A stretch of DNA of 64,000 nucleotides. Source: Aquilonibacter sp963820185 (GTDB lineage Bacteria > Vulcanimicrobiota > Vulcanimicrobiia > Vulcanimicrobiales > Vulcanimicrobiaceae). Position numbers and translations under genes: made by a program. The stretch spans positions 310,001 to 374,000 of the forward strand of contig CAWFYV010000004.1 of NCBI GenBank assembly GCA_963820185.1, in the 5' to 3' direction. How positions within the stretch are numbered: position 1 is the first letter of the stretch; each line of letters opens with the position of its first letter. The notes beneath the pieces were generated by a model, which saw only the letters and a program-made list of their open reading frames with translations, was not told the DNA's origin and did no database searches. This document shows, one piece after another, positions 34,955-45,298 of this stretch.

Positions 34955-35859
34955 GATTGCTCGGCACTGCGGCATTTGCCGTCGTCGTGGCAGCGTTGCC
35001 AGCGGTCATTCCGCAATACATCGCTTTCGAATTGACCTACGTGGCGGCATACGCGATCGCGATCGTCGGCCTCGTGATTCTGATCGGGCGAACCGGACAG
35101 ATCTCGCTCGGACACGGCGCATTCTTAGCCGTAGGCGGCTATACGCTCGCCATCCTCGTGACGCATGGCGTGCCCTACGGCATAGGAATCGTGGCGGCTG
35201 CGGTGACGGCAGGCCTGCTCGGCGTCGTACTCGGCTGCGTCGCGCTGCGGCTCGCCGGCGTCTATCTCGCGCTCGCGACGTTTGCACTCGCGAACTCGGT
35301 TGCACCTATCCTCAAGCGCTTCAAGGACGTGACCGGCGGAGCACAGGGCCTCTCAATTCCCTCGCATTCGGAAACCGAATTGTACTACCTCACCTGGGGG
35401 GTCGCCGCACTGCTATTTGCGCTCGCATACTTCGTGCTGCGCGGCCGTGTCGGACTCGCGTTGCGCGCGTTACGTGACAGCGAACTTGCCGCCGTTTCGT
35501 TCGGCATCAATCCCGTCTTCTATAAGACGCTCGCCTTCGGCTGGAGTGCCGCGTACGCCGGTGTCGCCGGCGCGCTGCTTGCGCTCGCGACCGCGTACGT
35601 CAGTCCCGACGTCTACAGCGTCGCGCTCTCGCTCAACCTTTTGGTTGGCGCGGTCATCGGCGGCTTGCAGCTGCTGTGGGGCGCGTTACTCGGCGGCGTC
35701 GTCATCGAATTCTTCCCGCTCTGGTCGCAAGCCATTAGTCCGGCGATCGCATCGATCGTCTACGGCATTGCGCTCATTCTCATCATGATGTTCGTGCCCG
35801 GAGGAATCGCCGGCGCATTGGGTCGCCGGATGTCTTTTGTAAGGAGGGGTCATGAGTAA
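34951..35859 (+). CDS. livM: Branched-chain-type ABC importer permease (LivM-like)
   Basis: About 302 residues with eight to ten membrane helices. Family motif AIVGLVILIGRTGQISLGHG appears near residue 45, and the ABC-coupling EAA-like loop is around GLALRALRDSELAAVSFG. The GTG at 34951 overlaps the dehydrogenase TGA; a GTG three bases upstream is equally possible. It forms the permease pair with the inverted livH gene at 38505-39398. Substrates of such LivKHMGF systems include branched-chain amino acids, aromatic acids and amides. Confidence 0.9.
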   Translation: MRLLGTAAFAVVVAALPAVIPQYIAFELTYVAAYAIAIVGLVILIGRTGQISLGHGAFLAVGGYTLAILVTHGVPYGIGIVAAAVTAGLLGVVLGCVALRLAGVYLALATFALANSVAPILKRFKDVTGGAQGLSIPSHSETELYYLTWGVAALLFALAYFVLRGRVGLALRALRDSELAAVSFGINPVFYKTLAFGWSAAYAGVAGALLALATAYVSPDVYSVALSLNLLVGAVIGGLQLLWGALLGGVVIEFFPLWSQAISPAIASIVYGIALILIMMFVPGGIAGALGRRMSFVRRGHE

Positions 35860-37084
35860 ACGAAACACCTGGTTCGTTACCGCCATCATAACCGTCATCG
35901 CGTTGACGCTAACCCTCGGCATCCCATCCGGCGCGCAGACCGCGCCGGGCGTCACGCCGACGCAGATCTTGCTCGGTGGAACGCATCCGTATAGCGGCCC
36001 TGCAGCGGGCTATGCAACCATCGGGAAATGCGCTCTTGCGTACTTCTCTTACGTCAACGATCAAGGCGGCGTCTACGGGCGCAAGATCGCGTACGAAGAC
36101 AAAGACGACGGCTACAATCCACCGCAAGCGCTCCAACTCGTTCGGCAGCAGGTCGAACAAGATCACGTCTTCGCGGTCTTCGACTCGCTCGGCACCGGGC
36201 CGAACATGGTACTTCGCCCGTATTTGAATGACAACAAGGTCCCGCAGCTCTACGTCGCCACGGGTGCGACGCAGTTCGGCGCGGATTACGCCAAGTATCC
36301 CTGGACGATCGGCTGGCAGGCGAACTACCACGACGAAGCCGCGATCTTCGGAAAATATCTTCTCAAAAACGCGCCCAACGCCAAGATCGGCGTGCTCTAC
36401 CAAAACGACGACTTCGGCCAGGACCTTCTCAACAGTTTGAAGGCCACGCTCGGCCCCAAGGCGAGCCAGATCGTCAAGGCCGCGAGCTATGAAGTCACCG
36501 ATCCCGATGTCACGTCTCCGATCGCCAGCCTCAAAGCCAGCGGCGCGGACACCGTGTTCATCTTTGCCACGCCGAAAGCTGCCATCCAAGCGATGGTCAC
36601 GATCGCCAAGATGGGATGGAAGCCACAGGTTTACCTGACCAGCGTCTCGGCCTCGCAAGCCTTCATGCACGCGGCGACGGGCGCCGGCACCGCCGCCGCG
36701 ACCGACGGCGTGATCTCGGCTAACTACCTCAAAGATCCGAGCGATCCGGCAAACGCTTCCGATAAGGGGATCGTGCTCTACAACCAGATCCTCTCGAAGT
36801 ACCCTCCAGCCGGCGTGAACCCGCAGGATGCCAATTGCGTCTATGGCATGGGGGTTGCGTTTACGATGGTCGACACACTCAAGATGGCGGGGAAATCTCT
36901 CACGCGTGACGGGGTCATGCACGCGGCGAACAACCTGAACGAAAAGGACAATCCGTTCGTCTTCCCCGGCGTAATCGTATCCACTACGCCGACCGATCGG
37001 TTCCCGATTCGGGAAGAGGTACTGATCAAATATAACGCCGGCGCGTGGAAGCCGATAAGCGCGCTCATCACGAACCGCTACTAA
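35852..37084 (+). CDS. Periplasmic ligand-binding protein of a branched-chain-type ABC importer
   Basis: A 410-residue solute-binding protein of the LivK/peripla_BP_6 family with a Sec signal peptide (ITVIALTLTLGIPSGAQ). Ligand-binding signatures include LLGGTHPYSGPAAGY and AVFDSLGTGPNM, and KIGVLYQNDDFGQDLLNSLK is the family hinge. AAGGAGGG lies before the ATG, which overlaps livM by eight bases. Longer than LivJ/LivK (about 370), so it may bind a larger acid or amide. The next gene, livG, starts on its TAA (taATG). Confidence 0.92.
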   Translation: MSKRNTWFVTAIITVIALTLTLGIPSGAQTAPGVTPTQILLGGTHPYSGPAAGYATIGKCALAYFSYVNDQGGVYGRKIAYEDKDDGYNPPQALQLVRQQVEQDHVFAVFDSLGTGPNMVLRPYLNDNKVPQLYVATGATQFGADYAKYPWTIGWQANYHDEAAIFGKYLLKNAPNAKIGVLYQNDDFGQDLLNSLKATLGPKASQIVKAASYEVTDPDVTSPIASLKASGADTVFIFATPKAAIQAMVTIAKMGWKPQVYLTSVSASQAFMHAATGAGTAAATDGVISANYLKDPSDPANASDKGIVLYNQILSKYPPAGVNPQDANCVYGMGVAFTMVDTLKMAGKSLTRDGVMHAANNLNEKDNPFVFPGVIVSTTPTDRFPIREEVLIKYNAGAWKPISALITNRY

Positions 37085-37788
37085 TGAACGGCAGCGCGGC
37101 GATGATTTCCGTCGACGATCTCTCGATTCACTTCGGGGGTGTCGCTGCGCTGTCCAATGTTACGTTTGAGGTCGGTGAGGGACAGATCACCGGCCTCATC
37201 GGACCCAACGGCGCCGGAAAGACGACCTGTTTCAACTGCATTACCGGTCTCTATCGGCCCAGCGCCGGCACTGTGGTCTTCAAAGGCGAGAACTTGACGC
37301 GCCTTGCACCGCATCGCATCGCAGGTCGCGGGATCGCGCGCACCTTTCAAAACCTCGAACTCTTTCCGAGCATGACCGCGCTCGAGAACGTGATGGTCGG
37401 CGGCACCAATCGCGCGCGAGCGCGCGAATTGCTCGACTACGTGGGCCAGGGTGACAATGCCGTGCGAATTGTCCACGGGTTGCCGTTCGGTGCCCGCAAA
37501 ATGATCGAGATCGCACGCGCGCTTGCGATGGGGCCTGAGTTGCTGTTGCTCGACGAGCCGGCTTCCGGCTTCGGGCACGACGCGATCGGGCAGATCGGCG
37601 ACACGATCGAACGGATTCGCCGCGATTTCAAAACGACGATTCTGATGGTCGAGCACTCGATGCAACTCGTGATGCGCGTCTGTAACCGCATCATCGTGTT
37701 GCAAAGTGGACAAATACTTGCGCAGGGAGATCCGGCGGCGATCGCCGCGAATCCCGCCGTCATCGAAGCCTACCTGGGAAGCGGATAG
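37084..37788 (+). CDS. livG: ABC importer ATP-binding protein (LivG-like)
   Basis: A 234-residue ATPase. Walker A is GLIGPNGAGKTTC, the signature region is VHGLPFGARKMIEIARAL, Walker B LLLLDEPASGF and the H-loop LMVEHSM. The signature lacks the usual LSGGQ spelling, as in most LivG proteins. The ATG at 37084 uses the last base of the previous TAA; an ATG at 37102 is the alternative start. It drives import together with LivF. Confidence 0.92.
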   Translation: MNGSAAMISVDDLSIHFGGVAALSNVTFEVGEGQITGLIGPNGAGKTTCFNCITGLYRPSAGTVVFKGENLTRLAPHRIAGRGIARTFQNLELFPSMTALENVMVGGTNRARARELLDYVGQGDNAVRIVHGLPFGARKMIEIARALAMGPELLLLDEPASGFGHDAIGQIGDTIERIRRDFKTTILMVEHSMQLVMRVCNRIIVLQSGQILAQGDPAAIAANPAVIEAYLGSG

Positions 37789-37791
37789 GTT

Positions 37792-38504
<713 letters not shown>

Positions 38505-38508
<4 letters not shown>

Positions 38509-39398
38509 ACTCGTTTCACGTGAAGGCGGCCGAATAGTCCGGCGGGACGAATCAAGAGCACCAGCACGATGATCGCGAACGCCGCCGGCAAGCGCAGATT
38601 GGTGCCGATGAAGTCGACGTAGGTTCCGACCAGCGCCAGAATGACGCCGAGCAGCAGTCCCCCGATCACCGCACCAATTGGACTTTCTATTCCGCCGAGA
38701 ACCGCCGCCGCAAACGCATACACGAGGATCCCCTGCATCATGTTGGGATCGAGAAACACCACGGGCGCGATCATGATGCCGGAGACGGCGCCGACCACGG
38801 CTGCGAGCCCCCAACCGATTGCAAGCATCCAGCTCACGCGAATCCCCATCAGCCGGCTCTGCTCGGGATAGAGCGCCGCCGAGCGTAACGCAAGTCCCAA
38901 TTTCGTCTTTTGAAAGAGCAAATAGATCGCGAGCAGCGTGACCAGCGAAACGCCGATGACGCCGACATCTTGAAGGCTCAAACTCACGCCGCCGAGCGTT
39001 ATCGATGTCGGCGGAAACGGGCTCGGGAAGTTTCTTTCCGTGTAGCCCCAGATCCATCCGGCGATCCCGTTGCACACGATCAGCAGTCCGAGGCAGACTA
39101 TGACGATCGTTAACTGCGGTGCGCGCTCGACCGGACGAATGACGACGCGCTCGATTGCAAACGCGGCGACAAACGCGAGCACGAGCGTGATGCCGAAGGC
39201 GATCCACATCGGAACACCCATCGATACCAGCTGCCACGCGACGAAGGTCGAGAGCATCGCCATCTCGCCTTGCGCGAAATTGACAACGTTCATGGATCGA
39301 TAGATCAAGACGAGGGCAAGAGCCAAGCTTGCAAAAATCGAGCCCGTCGCTAAGCCGCCGACGATCTGTTGAGCGAGTTCTTGCCAGGCGTTACTCAT
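38505..39398 (-). CDS. livH: Branched-chain-type ABC importer permease (LivH-like), inverted
   Basis: A 297-residue permease with about eight membrane helices. SIFASLALALVLIYRSMNVV near residue 20 and MNVVNFAQGEMAMLSTF are LivH hallmarks, and the C-terminal VLLIRPAGLFGR fits too. It supplies the second permease missing from the livMKGF row but lies on the other strand, with a four-base overlap to nadR upstream. Its promoter must be upstream of clpC/nadR or inside nadR. Separate regulation of one permease is unusual for this type of importer. Confidence 0.9.
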
Positions 39399-40384
39399 CG
39401 CTGGTTGCTGACCTCCTGTGCGAGCAGGGCGTCGATTGCGATGATTGCTTGTGCATCACGTTCGTCGAAAGTTCCTTGGAGCACAATTATCGGGCGGCCG
39501 GTTTTTCCGAGGAGGTCCACGAGCCGCTCGTGCATCCAAAAACGCTTGTGCTGGCCATCGCGAATCGCGTCGGCCACGAAAGGTACATCGGGGTAGGGCA
39601 CCAGGTAGAGCGCGATACGCGAGGGCGGCAGCGGCCAATCAACCGGCTCGCGATCGAGATAGCGTTCGCACCACACGCGGGGGGCGAGCGCGTCGGTATC
39701 ACAGATCAAGACACCGTTGGCTTGCCGCGCGAGGTCGTCTTCGCGCCGCTGCTGCTCAAAAGCGATGTGGGCGAACTCGTTCTCGGACCATCGCCCGAGC
39801 CGGCCGGCCCGTTCCTTCTCGGTCGCGTACTCGCGTCCGTACTCGGGCACCCACTCCGTATCATAGTGCGCGGCAAGGCGCCGGCATAAGGTCGACTTGC
39901 CGGTGGATTCGGCGCCGACGACGCACACGCGCGGAACGAAATACGCGCGCACGCACGGTTCGAGATAGGCCAGTACGCTGGCCGGGGATCGGCGCACCAT
40001 CGTTCCGGTGATCGGCACGAGCGCGCGTTCGCGATCGACGATGTAGTGCTGCGTGCCGAGTGCGGCGGCGAAGAGATCCCCGTAGTCCTCCGAGGTGAAG
40101 AGCAAGTCGACGGGCTCGCCGAGGAAGTTCAGGATGTTCGCCGCTTCACGTTCGGCGGTCAGTGCGTCGATCCGAGAATAGTGCGGCATCGGAATCGCAC
40201 GCACGTCGACACCCGGATGGATCTCGCGCAACCACGCGACGCGCTGTTCCACGGGCACCGTCTGCTCCGCATAGTCGAAGACCAAAATGATAACGCGCGC
40301 AGTTTTGATGCGCGCGCTATCGATCAGCAAGGCGTGCCCGCGGTGCGGCGGGTCGAATTTTCCGGCCACCAGGCCGGTGCTCAT
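39395..40384 (-). CDS. nadR: NadR-type NMN adenylyltransferase / ribosylnicotinamide kinase
   Basis: A 329-residue bifunctional NAD-salvage enzyme. The N-terminal half has GKFDPPHRGH (residues 8-17), the nucleotidyltransferase motif, and ends in an ISxTxVR-like RALVPITGTMVR. The C-terminal half has the kinase P-loop GAESTGKST (157-165). Unlike enterobacterial NadR there is no HTH domain at the N-terminus. It overlaps clpC and livH by four bases each, in the order clpC-nadR-livH. Confidence 0.9.
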   Translation of the reverse strand: MSTGLVAGKFDPPHRGHALLIDSARIKTARVIILVFDYAEQTVPVEQRVAWLREIHPGVDVRAIPMPHYSRIDALTAEREAANILNFLGEPVDLLFTSEDYGDLFAAALGTQHYIVDRERALVPITGTMVRRSPASVLAYLEPCVRAYFVPRVCVVGAESTGKSTLCRRLAAHYDTEWVPEYGREYATEKERAGRLGRWSENEFAHIAFEQQRREDDLARQANGVLICDTDALAPRVWCERYLDREPVDWPLPPSRIALYLVPYPDVPFVADAIRDGQHKRFWMHERLVDLLGKTGRPIIVLQGTFDERDAQAIIAIDALLAQEVSNQR

Positions 40385-42879
40385 GCGTGGGCTGGTTCGC
40401 TCGGTTCCGACGGAAGTTCGATCGACGGAATCTTCGAGAACTTTAACTTCTCGACGTCGTCGGGATCGACATCCGCCAGTACGTGGTCGCCGGCAACGAA
40501 CGTTCCCCGCAGCATCTCTTCGGCTAGCTCGTCCTCGACGTTGCGCTGAATCGCGCGACGCAGCGGCCGTGCACCGAATTGCGGATCCCAGCCCTTCTTC
40601 GCGAGCAACGTCTTCGCCGCGTCGGTGACCTTGAGATTCATGTCTTGCGCTCTGACTTCGCGTAAGACTTTCTCGAGTTCCAGTCCGACGATCTGCTCGA
40701 TCTGTACTTTGGTCAGCTGGTGGAAGACCACGACTTCATCGACGCGGTTGAGGAACTCAGGACGGAACGTATGCTTGACTTCCTCGAGCACCTTGTTCTT
40801 CATCCGCTCGTAGCTCTTGCCTTCATCCTCTTCGGTGCCTTTTTGCGGACGGAAACCAATGTCGGTCGTCGTCTGCATGCCGGCCGCGCCGACATTCGAG
40901 GTCATGATGATGACCGTGTTTTTGAAGTCGACTTGGCGGCCTTGCGAATCGGTCAGGCGCCCGTCATCGAGCACTTGCAGGAGCAAGTTGAAGACGTCGG
41001 GGTGTGCCTTCTCGATCTCGTCGAGGAGCACGACCGAGTACGGACGGCGACGAACCGCTTCGGTAAGCTGTCCGCCTTCTTCATACCCGACATATCCCGG
41101 AGGCGCGCCGACCAGACGCGAGACCGAGTACTTCTCCATATACTCCGACATGTCGATGCGAATCATTGACTCTTCGTCGTCAAACATGAACTCGGCTAGC
41201 GAACGCGCGACTTCGGTCTTGCCGACGCCGGTCGGACCGAGGAAGAGGAACGAACCGATCGGACGGCTCGGGTTCTTCAAGCCGGCGCGCGAGCGCCGAA
41301 TGGCGCGCGTGATGACATTAATACCTTCGTCTTGGCCGACGATGCGCTCGTGGAGCTTGTCGCCCATGTTGAGCAGCTTCTCGGTCTCGGCTTGCGCAAG
41401 ACGGCTCACCGGGATCCGCGTCCACGACGAGACGATCTCGGCGACATTTTCTTCCGTGACCTTGAGCGGCTTATCGGCGTTGCGCGCCTTCTTCTCTTGC
41501 CACTCGGTTTCGAGGCGCGACTTCTCCAGACGCAGCTTCTCCTCGCGATCGCGAATGCCGGCAGCCTTCTCGAACTCTTGGTTCTTGACGACTGACTCTT
41601 TTTCAGCGATCACGCGACGCAGTTGCGCATCGACTTCGCGAATCTCCGGCGGCGGCAGCGTGGCTTGCAGACGCACGCGCGAACTCGCCTCGTCGATCAG
41701 GTCGACGGCTTTATCCGGCAAGAAGCGATCGGTGATGTACCGGTCTGAGAGCTTCGCGGCAGCCGCGAGCGCACCGTCGGTGATTTGCACTTTGTGGTGC
41801 GCTTCGTAGCGATCGCGCAAGCCCATGAGGATCTCGACGGTTTCGTCGACCGACGGCTCGCCGACCATCACCGGTTGGAAGCGCCGTTCGAGCGCCGAGT
41901 CCTTTTCGATGTGCTTGCGGAACTCATTGAGCGTCGTCGCGCCGATGCACTGGAGCTCACCGCGCGCCAGCGCCGGCTTGATGATGTTGCTTGCGTCGAT
42001 TGCGCCTTCGGCGGCGCCCGCCCCGACTAGCGTATGCAGCTCGTCGATGAACAGGATGATCTCACCGGCTGCGCCGCGGATTTCGTCCATCACGCGCTTC
42101 ATGCGCTCTTCAAACTCACCGCGATACTTTGTGCCCGCGACCAAGCCTGCAAGATCGAGCGTGATCACGCGACGATCGCGCAGGGGATCGGGAATGTCGC
42201 CCTTGATGACGCGTTGCGCGAGGCCTTCGGCGATCGCCGTCTTACCCACGCCGGGTTCGCCGATGAGCGCCGGGTTGTTTTTCGTACGACGCGAGAGAAT
42301 TTGAATGACGCGCTCGATCTCGTTGCTGCGGCCGATGACGGGATCGAGTTTGTTCTCGCGCGCGAGTTGCGTGAGGTCGCGACCGTACGCGTCGAGTGTC
42401 GGCGTCTTGCTCTTACCTTTAGGCGCAGGCGGTTGACCTTCCGCGCCGAGCAGCGAGGTGGTTTGCACGCGCACCTTCGCCGGATCGACGCCGAGGTTGG
42501 TCAGCACGCGCGCCGCTACGCCCTCACCCTCGCGGATGAGGCCGAGCAGTAGATGCTCCGTGCCGATATAATTGTGATTGAGCTGGCGCGCCTCTTCGAA
42601 GGCGAGCTCGATTACGCGCTTCGCCCGCGGCGTGAACACCATCTCTTGCTGTACGGTTTGGCCGCCTCGGCCGACGATCGCCTCGACCTCTTGGCGTACT
42701 TTTGCAAGATTGACGCCAAGCGACTCGAGAACTTTCGCGGCAAGGCTCTCGCCTTCCGAGATGATACCGAGCAGGATGTGCTCGGTACCGATGTAGTTGT
42801 TCCCCAAACGCTGCGCTTCTTCTTGAGCGAGCACAATGCTGCGTCTCGCGCGCTCGGTGAACGGTTCCCACATTGACAT
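40381..42879 (-). CDS. clpC: ClpC-type ATP-dependent Clp protease chaperone subunit
   Basis: An 832-residue AAA+ unfoldase. Two Clp N repeats (residues about 4-145: NNYIGTEHILLGI, NHNYIGTEHLLLGL), the first AAA module with GEPGVGKTAIAEG near 210, a UVR/middle region (about 405-480), and the second AAA module with GPTGVGKTEVARS near 550 and C-terminal FSKIPS. The spaced middle domain identifies ClpC rather than ClpA. It feeds substrates to ClpP, which is outside this window. Two ATGs compete; the outer one (42879) has a purine-rich site upstream. Confidence 0.96.
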   Translation of the reverse strand: MSMWEPFTERARRSIVLAQEEAQRLGNNYIGTEHILLGIISEGESLAAKVLESLGVNLAKVRQEVEAIVGRGGQTVQQEMVFTPRAKRVIELAFEEARQLNHNYIGTEHLLLGLIREGEGVAARVLTNLGVDPAKVRVQTTSLLGAEGQPPAPKGKSKTPTLDAYGRDLTQLARENKLDPVIGRSNEIERVIQILSRRTKNNPALIGEPGVGKTAIAEGLAQRVIKGDIPDPLRDRRVITLDLAGLVAGTKYRGEFEERMKRVMDEIRGAAGEIILFIDELHTLVGAGAAEGAIDASNIIKPALARGELQCIGATTLNEFRKHIEKDSALERRFQPVMVGEPSVDETVEILMGLRDRYEAHHKVQITDGALAAAAKLSDRYITDRFLPDKAVDLIDEASSRVRLQATLPPPEIREVDAQLRRVIAEKESVVKNQEFEKAAGIRDREEKLRLEKSRLETEWQEKKARNADKPLKVTEENVAEIVSSWTRIPVSRLAQAETEKLLNMGDKLHERIVGQDEGINVITRAIRRSRAGLKNPSRPIGSFLFLGPTGVGKTEVARSLAEFMFDDEESMIRIDMSEYMEKYSVSRLVGAPPGYVGYEEGGQLTEAVRRRPYSVVLLDEIEKAHPDVFNLLLQVLDDGRLTDSQGRQVDFKNTVIIMTSNVGAAGMQTTTDIGFRPQKGTEEDEGKSYERMKNKVLEEVKHTFRPEFLNRVDEVVVFHQLTKVQIEQIVGLELEKVLREVRAQDMNLKVTDAAKTLLAKKGWDPQFGARPLRRAIQRNVEDELAEEMLRGTFVAGDHVLADVDPDDVEKLKFSKIPSIELPSEPSEPAHA

Positions 42880-42973
42880 TGCTTGGCTCTTCCCTCCGGA
42901 GATGCTGCCTGCGCCCCGCGCAAGTATCTTACTGTAACGCTACCCGCCGCGGCTGGGTTTCGTGACGCTCTTT

Positions 42974-43005
42974 AAGGTCTTGTATCGGCAAGGTCTTGTA
43001 TCGGC
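42974..43005. repeat. Perfect 16-bp tandem duplication
   Basis: The unit AAGGTCTTGTATCGGC occurs twice with no spacer in the 178-base region between clpC and the DUF59 gene. It may be a recent replication slip, or may affect the promoter region of either gene. No other copies were noticed. Confidence 0.9.
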
Positions 43006-43044
43006 CGGTACGCCACCGCATCGCGCGAGGCCTCGGGTGTGTAT

Positions 43045-43050
43045 TAAGAT
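43045..43050 (+). promoter_or_regulatory. TAAGAT -10 box for the leaderless DUF59 gene
   Basis: TAAGAT is followed by seven bases, then ATG at 43058. This matches the TANNNT-N7-start layout at other genes in the window. It argues for the start at 43058 rather than the in-frame ATG at 43049, which lies inside the box. Confidence 0.45.
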
Positions 43051-43057
43051 GAGAGTC

Positions 43058-43369
43058 ATGCCAACGACCGATGAAATCCGAACCGCCCTGGCCGACGTCA
43101 AGGACCCCGAACTCAACCTTGGGATACTTGAGCTTGGCTTGGTCTACGACGTAAGCGTCGAAGGGGACGCCGGGGAGCACGTAACCGTCGTGATGACCCT
43201 CACCTCACCTATGTGCCCGGTTGGGCCCATGTTCAAAAAGTCGGTCCAAGACCACGTGTTGGGGGTCGATGGGGTCAAGTCAGCCACGGTCGATATCACG
43301 TTCTCGCCGCCCTGGGACCCGGTGACGATGGCCTCCGAGGACGTCAAAGCCGCTCTGGGGATATGGTGA
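43058..43369 (+). CDS. MIP18/DUF59 iron-sulfur cluster assembly protein
   Basis: A 103-residue protein of the MIP18 (DUF59, SufT/PaaD-like) family: DVKDPELNLGILELGLVYD, then TLTSPMCPVGPMF with the conserved cysteine, and DITFSPPWDPVTMASED. Such proteins help mature iron-sulfur proteins. The gene is monocistronic; its stop is directly followed by the convergent thioesterase stop at 43370. Confidence 0.9.
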   Translation: MPTTDEIRTALADVKDPELNLGILELGLVYDVSVEGDAGEHVTVVMTLTSPMCPVGPMFKKSVQDHVLGVDGVKSATVDITFSPPWDPVTMASEDVKAALGIW

Positions 43370-43867
43370 CTACCCCGGCAAGGCGATAATCGCGAAGCTG
43401 CCGGTGCCGTGGGCGATCAGCTTGCCGGCGGCGTCGATGACGCGCCCCTCGGCCGTGCCCAGCGTTGTGCCGACGTGGACAACGGTGGCTTCGGCGCGAA
43501 GAAGCTGCCCGTTCGGAAGTGCGGGCCGCACCATGTGCACGTGCAGATCGGTGGTCGTTGCCATGCGTCCTTCGGGCAACTTGCTTTGGACCGCGAGCGT
43601 TAAGACCGTGTCGAGCAGCGTCGAGGTAAATCCGCCGTGGACCATGCCGGCGGGATTCGCCGTCCATTCGTGCGCCGGCGCGGAGAACGTGATGCGTCCC
43701 GGCTCGGCTTCTTCAAAGACGAACCCAAACGCGCTTGCAAGGGGCGGCGGCGGCGCCTCACCGGCGATGATGCAACGCATCCACTCCAGATGCGCTTTGC
43801 CGCTCATTGCGCGCTGCAGTTCGCGCGGATCAGTCCACGTGAACGTGTAGTTGCGCAGAGTCTCCAT
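43370..43867 (-). CDS. PaaI-type hot-dog thioesterase
   Basis: A 165-residue hot-dog-fold protein. HEWTANPAGMVHGGFTSTLLDTV has the family motif HGG followed by the acidic residue D. It probably hydrolyses aromatic or medium-chain acyl-CoA. The ATG at 43867 is preceded by AAGGAG. It overlaps the 3' end of the alpha/beta hydrolase gene by 38 bases. Confidence 0.85.
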   Translation of the reverse strand: METLRNYTFTWTDPRELQRAMSGKAHLEWMRCIIAGEAPPPPLASAFGFVFEEAEPGRITFSAPAHEWTANPAGMVHGGFTSTLLDTVLTLAVQSKLPEGRMATTTDLHVHMVRPALPNGQLLRAEATVVHVGTTLGTAEGRVIDAAGKLIAHGTGSFAIIALPG

Positions 43868-44717
43868 GGCGTTCTCCTTGTAGCTCGAGTGCATCGCTGA
43901 CAATTTGCCACAGCGCGCTGTTGGCCGAACGGAAAAATCCCATGTGTGCAATTGCGCGCACACCGCATGCGGGCGGATCGAGTACGCGTACTTCCGGTCG
44001 GGTACCACTAAAGGCGGCCGCGAGTCCCTCGACATCTCCCGGCGTTATCCACAGATCGTCGTGCGGCGCCAGCATCAGCAGTTCGCCGCGGTAATTCGCG
44101 CCGTTACGCAGCGATGCGAGCGTGGGATCGTCGAGAAAATAGCGCGGCCGAAGAACCCACTTGCGCCATTCGCGCGCGATGCCCGCGGCGAGATCCTCAC
44201 CGAACCCCATGCGTGAGCCGGGCGAATAGCCGAAGACCGCGATGCCGAACGGCACGATGAACTTCATCAAGGTGTAGACGCGATAGCGCTGGCTGGGCGC
44301 GCACGTGCCCCAATAGCCCAGACCCGATGCGATCGTGACCGCGCGCGAGATCTCGTGATTGTTCGGCGCGAGCAGCAGCGCGTGCCCGCCATAGGAATGT
44401 CCGACCAGTCCGATCGGTAGATCGGGGTAGCGCGCACGTAACCAGGCGATTACGCCGGGCGCGTCGCGCTCACCCCAGTCGCGCATGCGCGCGTCGCTGC
44501 GCCGTAGTTGCTCCGGCGGCTCGCCACTGCCACGATAATCATAGGTGACGACGGTAGCACCGCGACCCGCCAGATACGTTGCGATGCCGGCGTAGTACCC
44601 GCGCGGTACGGCCGTTGCGCCGCTGACGATCACCGCGGCGCGCGGCTCCTGGTCCGGTTCGAAGAGCGTTGCGCGCAGAGGCAGCCCGTCGAGTGCGGGA
44701 ATCGCTACGTCGCGCAT
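43830..44717 (-). CDS. Alpha/beta hydrolase
   Basis: A 295-residue alpha/beta hydrolase. The nucleophile elbow is GLVGHSYGGHAL (serine near residue 111), oxyanion-forming VIVSGATAVPRGYY near residue 30, and a C-terminal histidine in AIAHMGFFR. Substrate is unknown. Overlaps TetR by 13 bases and thioesterase by 38 bases, so TetR-hydrolase-thioesterase form one transcript. Confidence 0.82.
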   Translation of the reverse strand: MRDVAIPALDGLPLRATLFEPDQEPRAAVIVSGATAVPRGYYAGIATYLAGRGATVVTYDYRGSGEPPEQLRRSDARMRDWGERDAPGVIAWLRARYPDLPIGLVGHSYGGHALLLAPNNHEISRAVTIASGLGYWGTCAPSQRYRVYTLMKFIVPFGIAVFGYSPGSRMGFGEDLAAGIAREWRKWVLRPRYFLDDPTLASLRNGANYRGELLMLAPHDDLWITPGDVEGLAAAFSGTRPEVRVLDPPACGVRAIAHMGFFRSANSALWQIVSDALELQGERHGDSAQLHVHVD

Positions 44718-45295
44718 CGCTCATCCAGCCACGCGCGTAAAGCGGCGTAGGCGTTGCGCGAGTGCGTGCGCGAACGCAATCCACGCGCGAGAAGGACGGC
44801 ACCCTCGAGTGTGGCGACGATAAAATCAGTCGCCTGCTCGAGGTCGGTGTCGGAGCGCAGGTCGCCGGCGTTGCGCGCCCGCTCCAAATTGCGGCGCACG
44901 ACGCCGCGCATCGCGCGAAATGCGTTCGAGACGCGCTCGCGCAAAAACGGCAGCGCGTCATCGGCTTCAACGCAGGCATTCATCACCATGCATCCGCCGT
45001 CAATCACCGGATGCTCGCCGTAACGCTCGAAGGCATCGATGTGCGCGCGCACCCGCGCAAGACCCGGCGCGGCGGCGAGGAGCGCCTTGGTGAAGTACGC
45101 TTCGACTTGGGCGTACGCGTAATCGAAGGCTTCAACTGCAAGCTCTTCCTTGCTCGCGAAATGGTTGTAGAGCCCGCCCTTTTCGAGCGCCGTTGCTTCG
45201 AGGATGTCGGCGATCGAGGTACCCGCAAACCCGCGCCGGTTGAAGATCGGCGCCGCCGATGCCAGGATCGCCATGCGCCGTTTCGAACCCTTCAT
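44705..45295 (-). CDS. TetR-family regulator divergent from an MFS exporter
   Basis: A 196-residue TetR protein. Its HTH is at about residues 12-58 (FAGTSIADILEATALEKGGLYNHFASKEEL). The ATG at 45295 was chosen; the outer ATG at 45322 would put the operator inside the coding region. The dyad at 45299-45316 lies 4 bases before the chosen start, so it can repress its own mRNA and the divergent exporter. Confidence 0.88.
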   Translation of the reverse strand: MKGSKRRMAILASAAPIFNRRGFAGTSIADILEATALEKGGLYNHFASKEELAVEAFDYAYAQVEAYFTKALLAAAPGLARVRAHIDAFERYGEHPVIDGGCMVMNACVEADDALPFLRERVSNAFRAMRGVVRRNLERARNAGDLRSDTDLEQATDFIVATLEGAVLLARGLRSRTHSRNAYAALRAWLDERCAT

Positions 45296-45298
45296 AAA

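Noticed and set aside
36000..36922. Long antisense frames over the ABC binding protein and over many other genes
   Set aside because: High GC gives long open frames on both strands; these lack start sites and family motifs.
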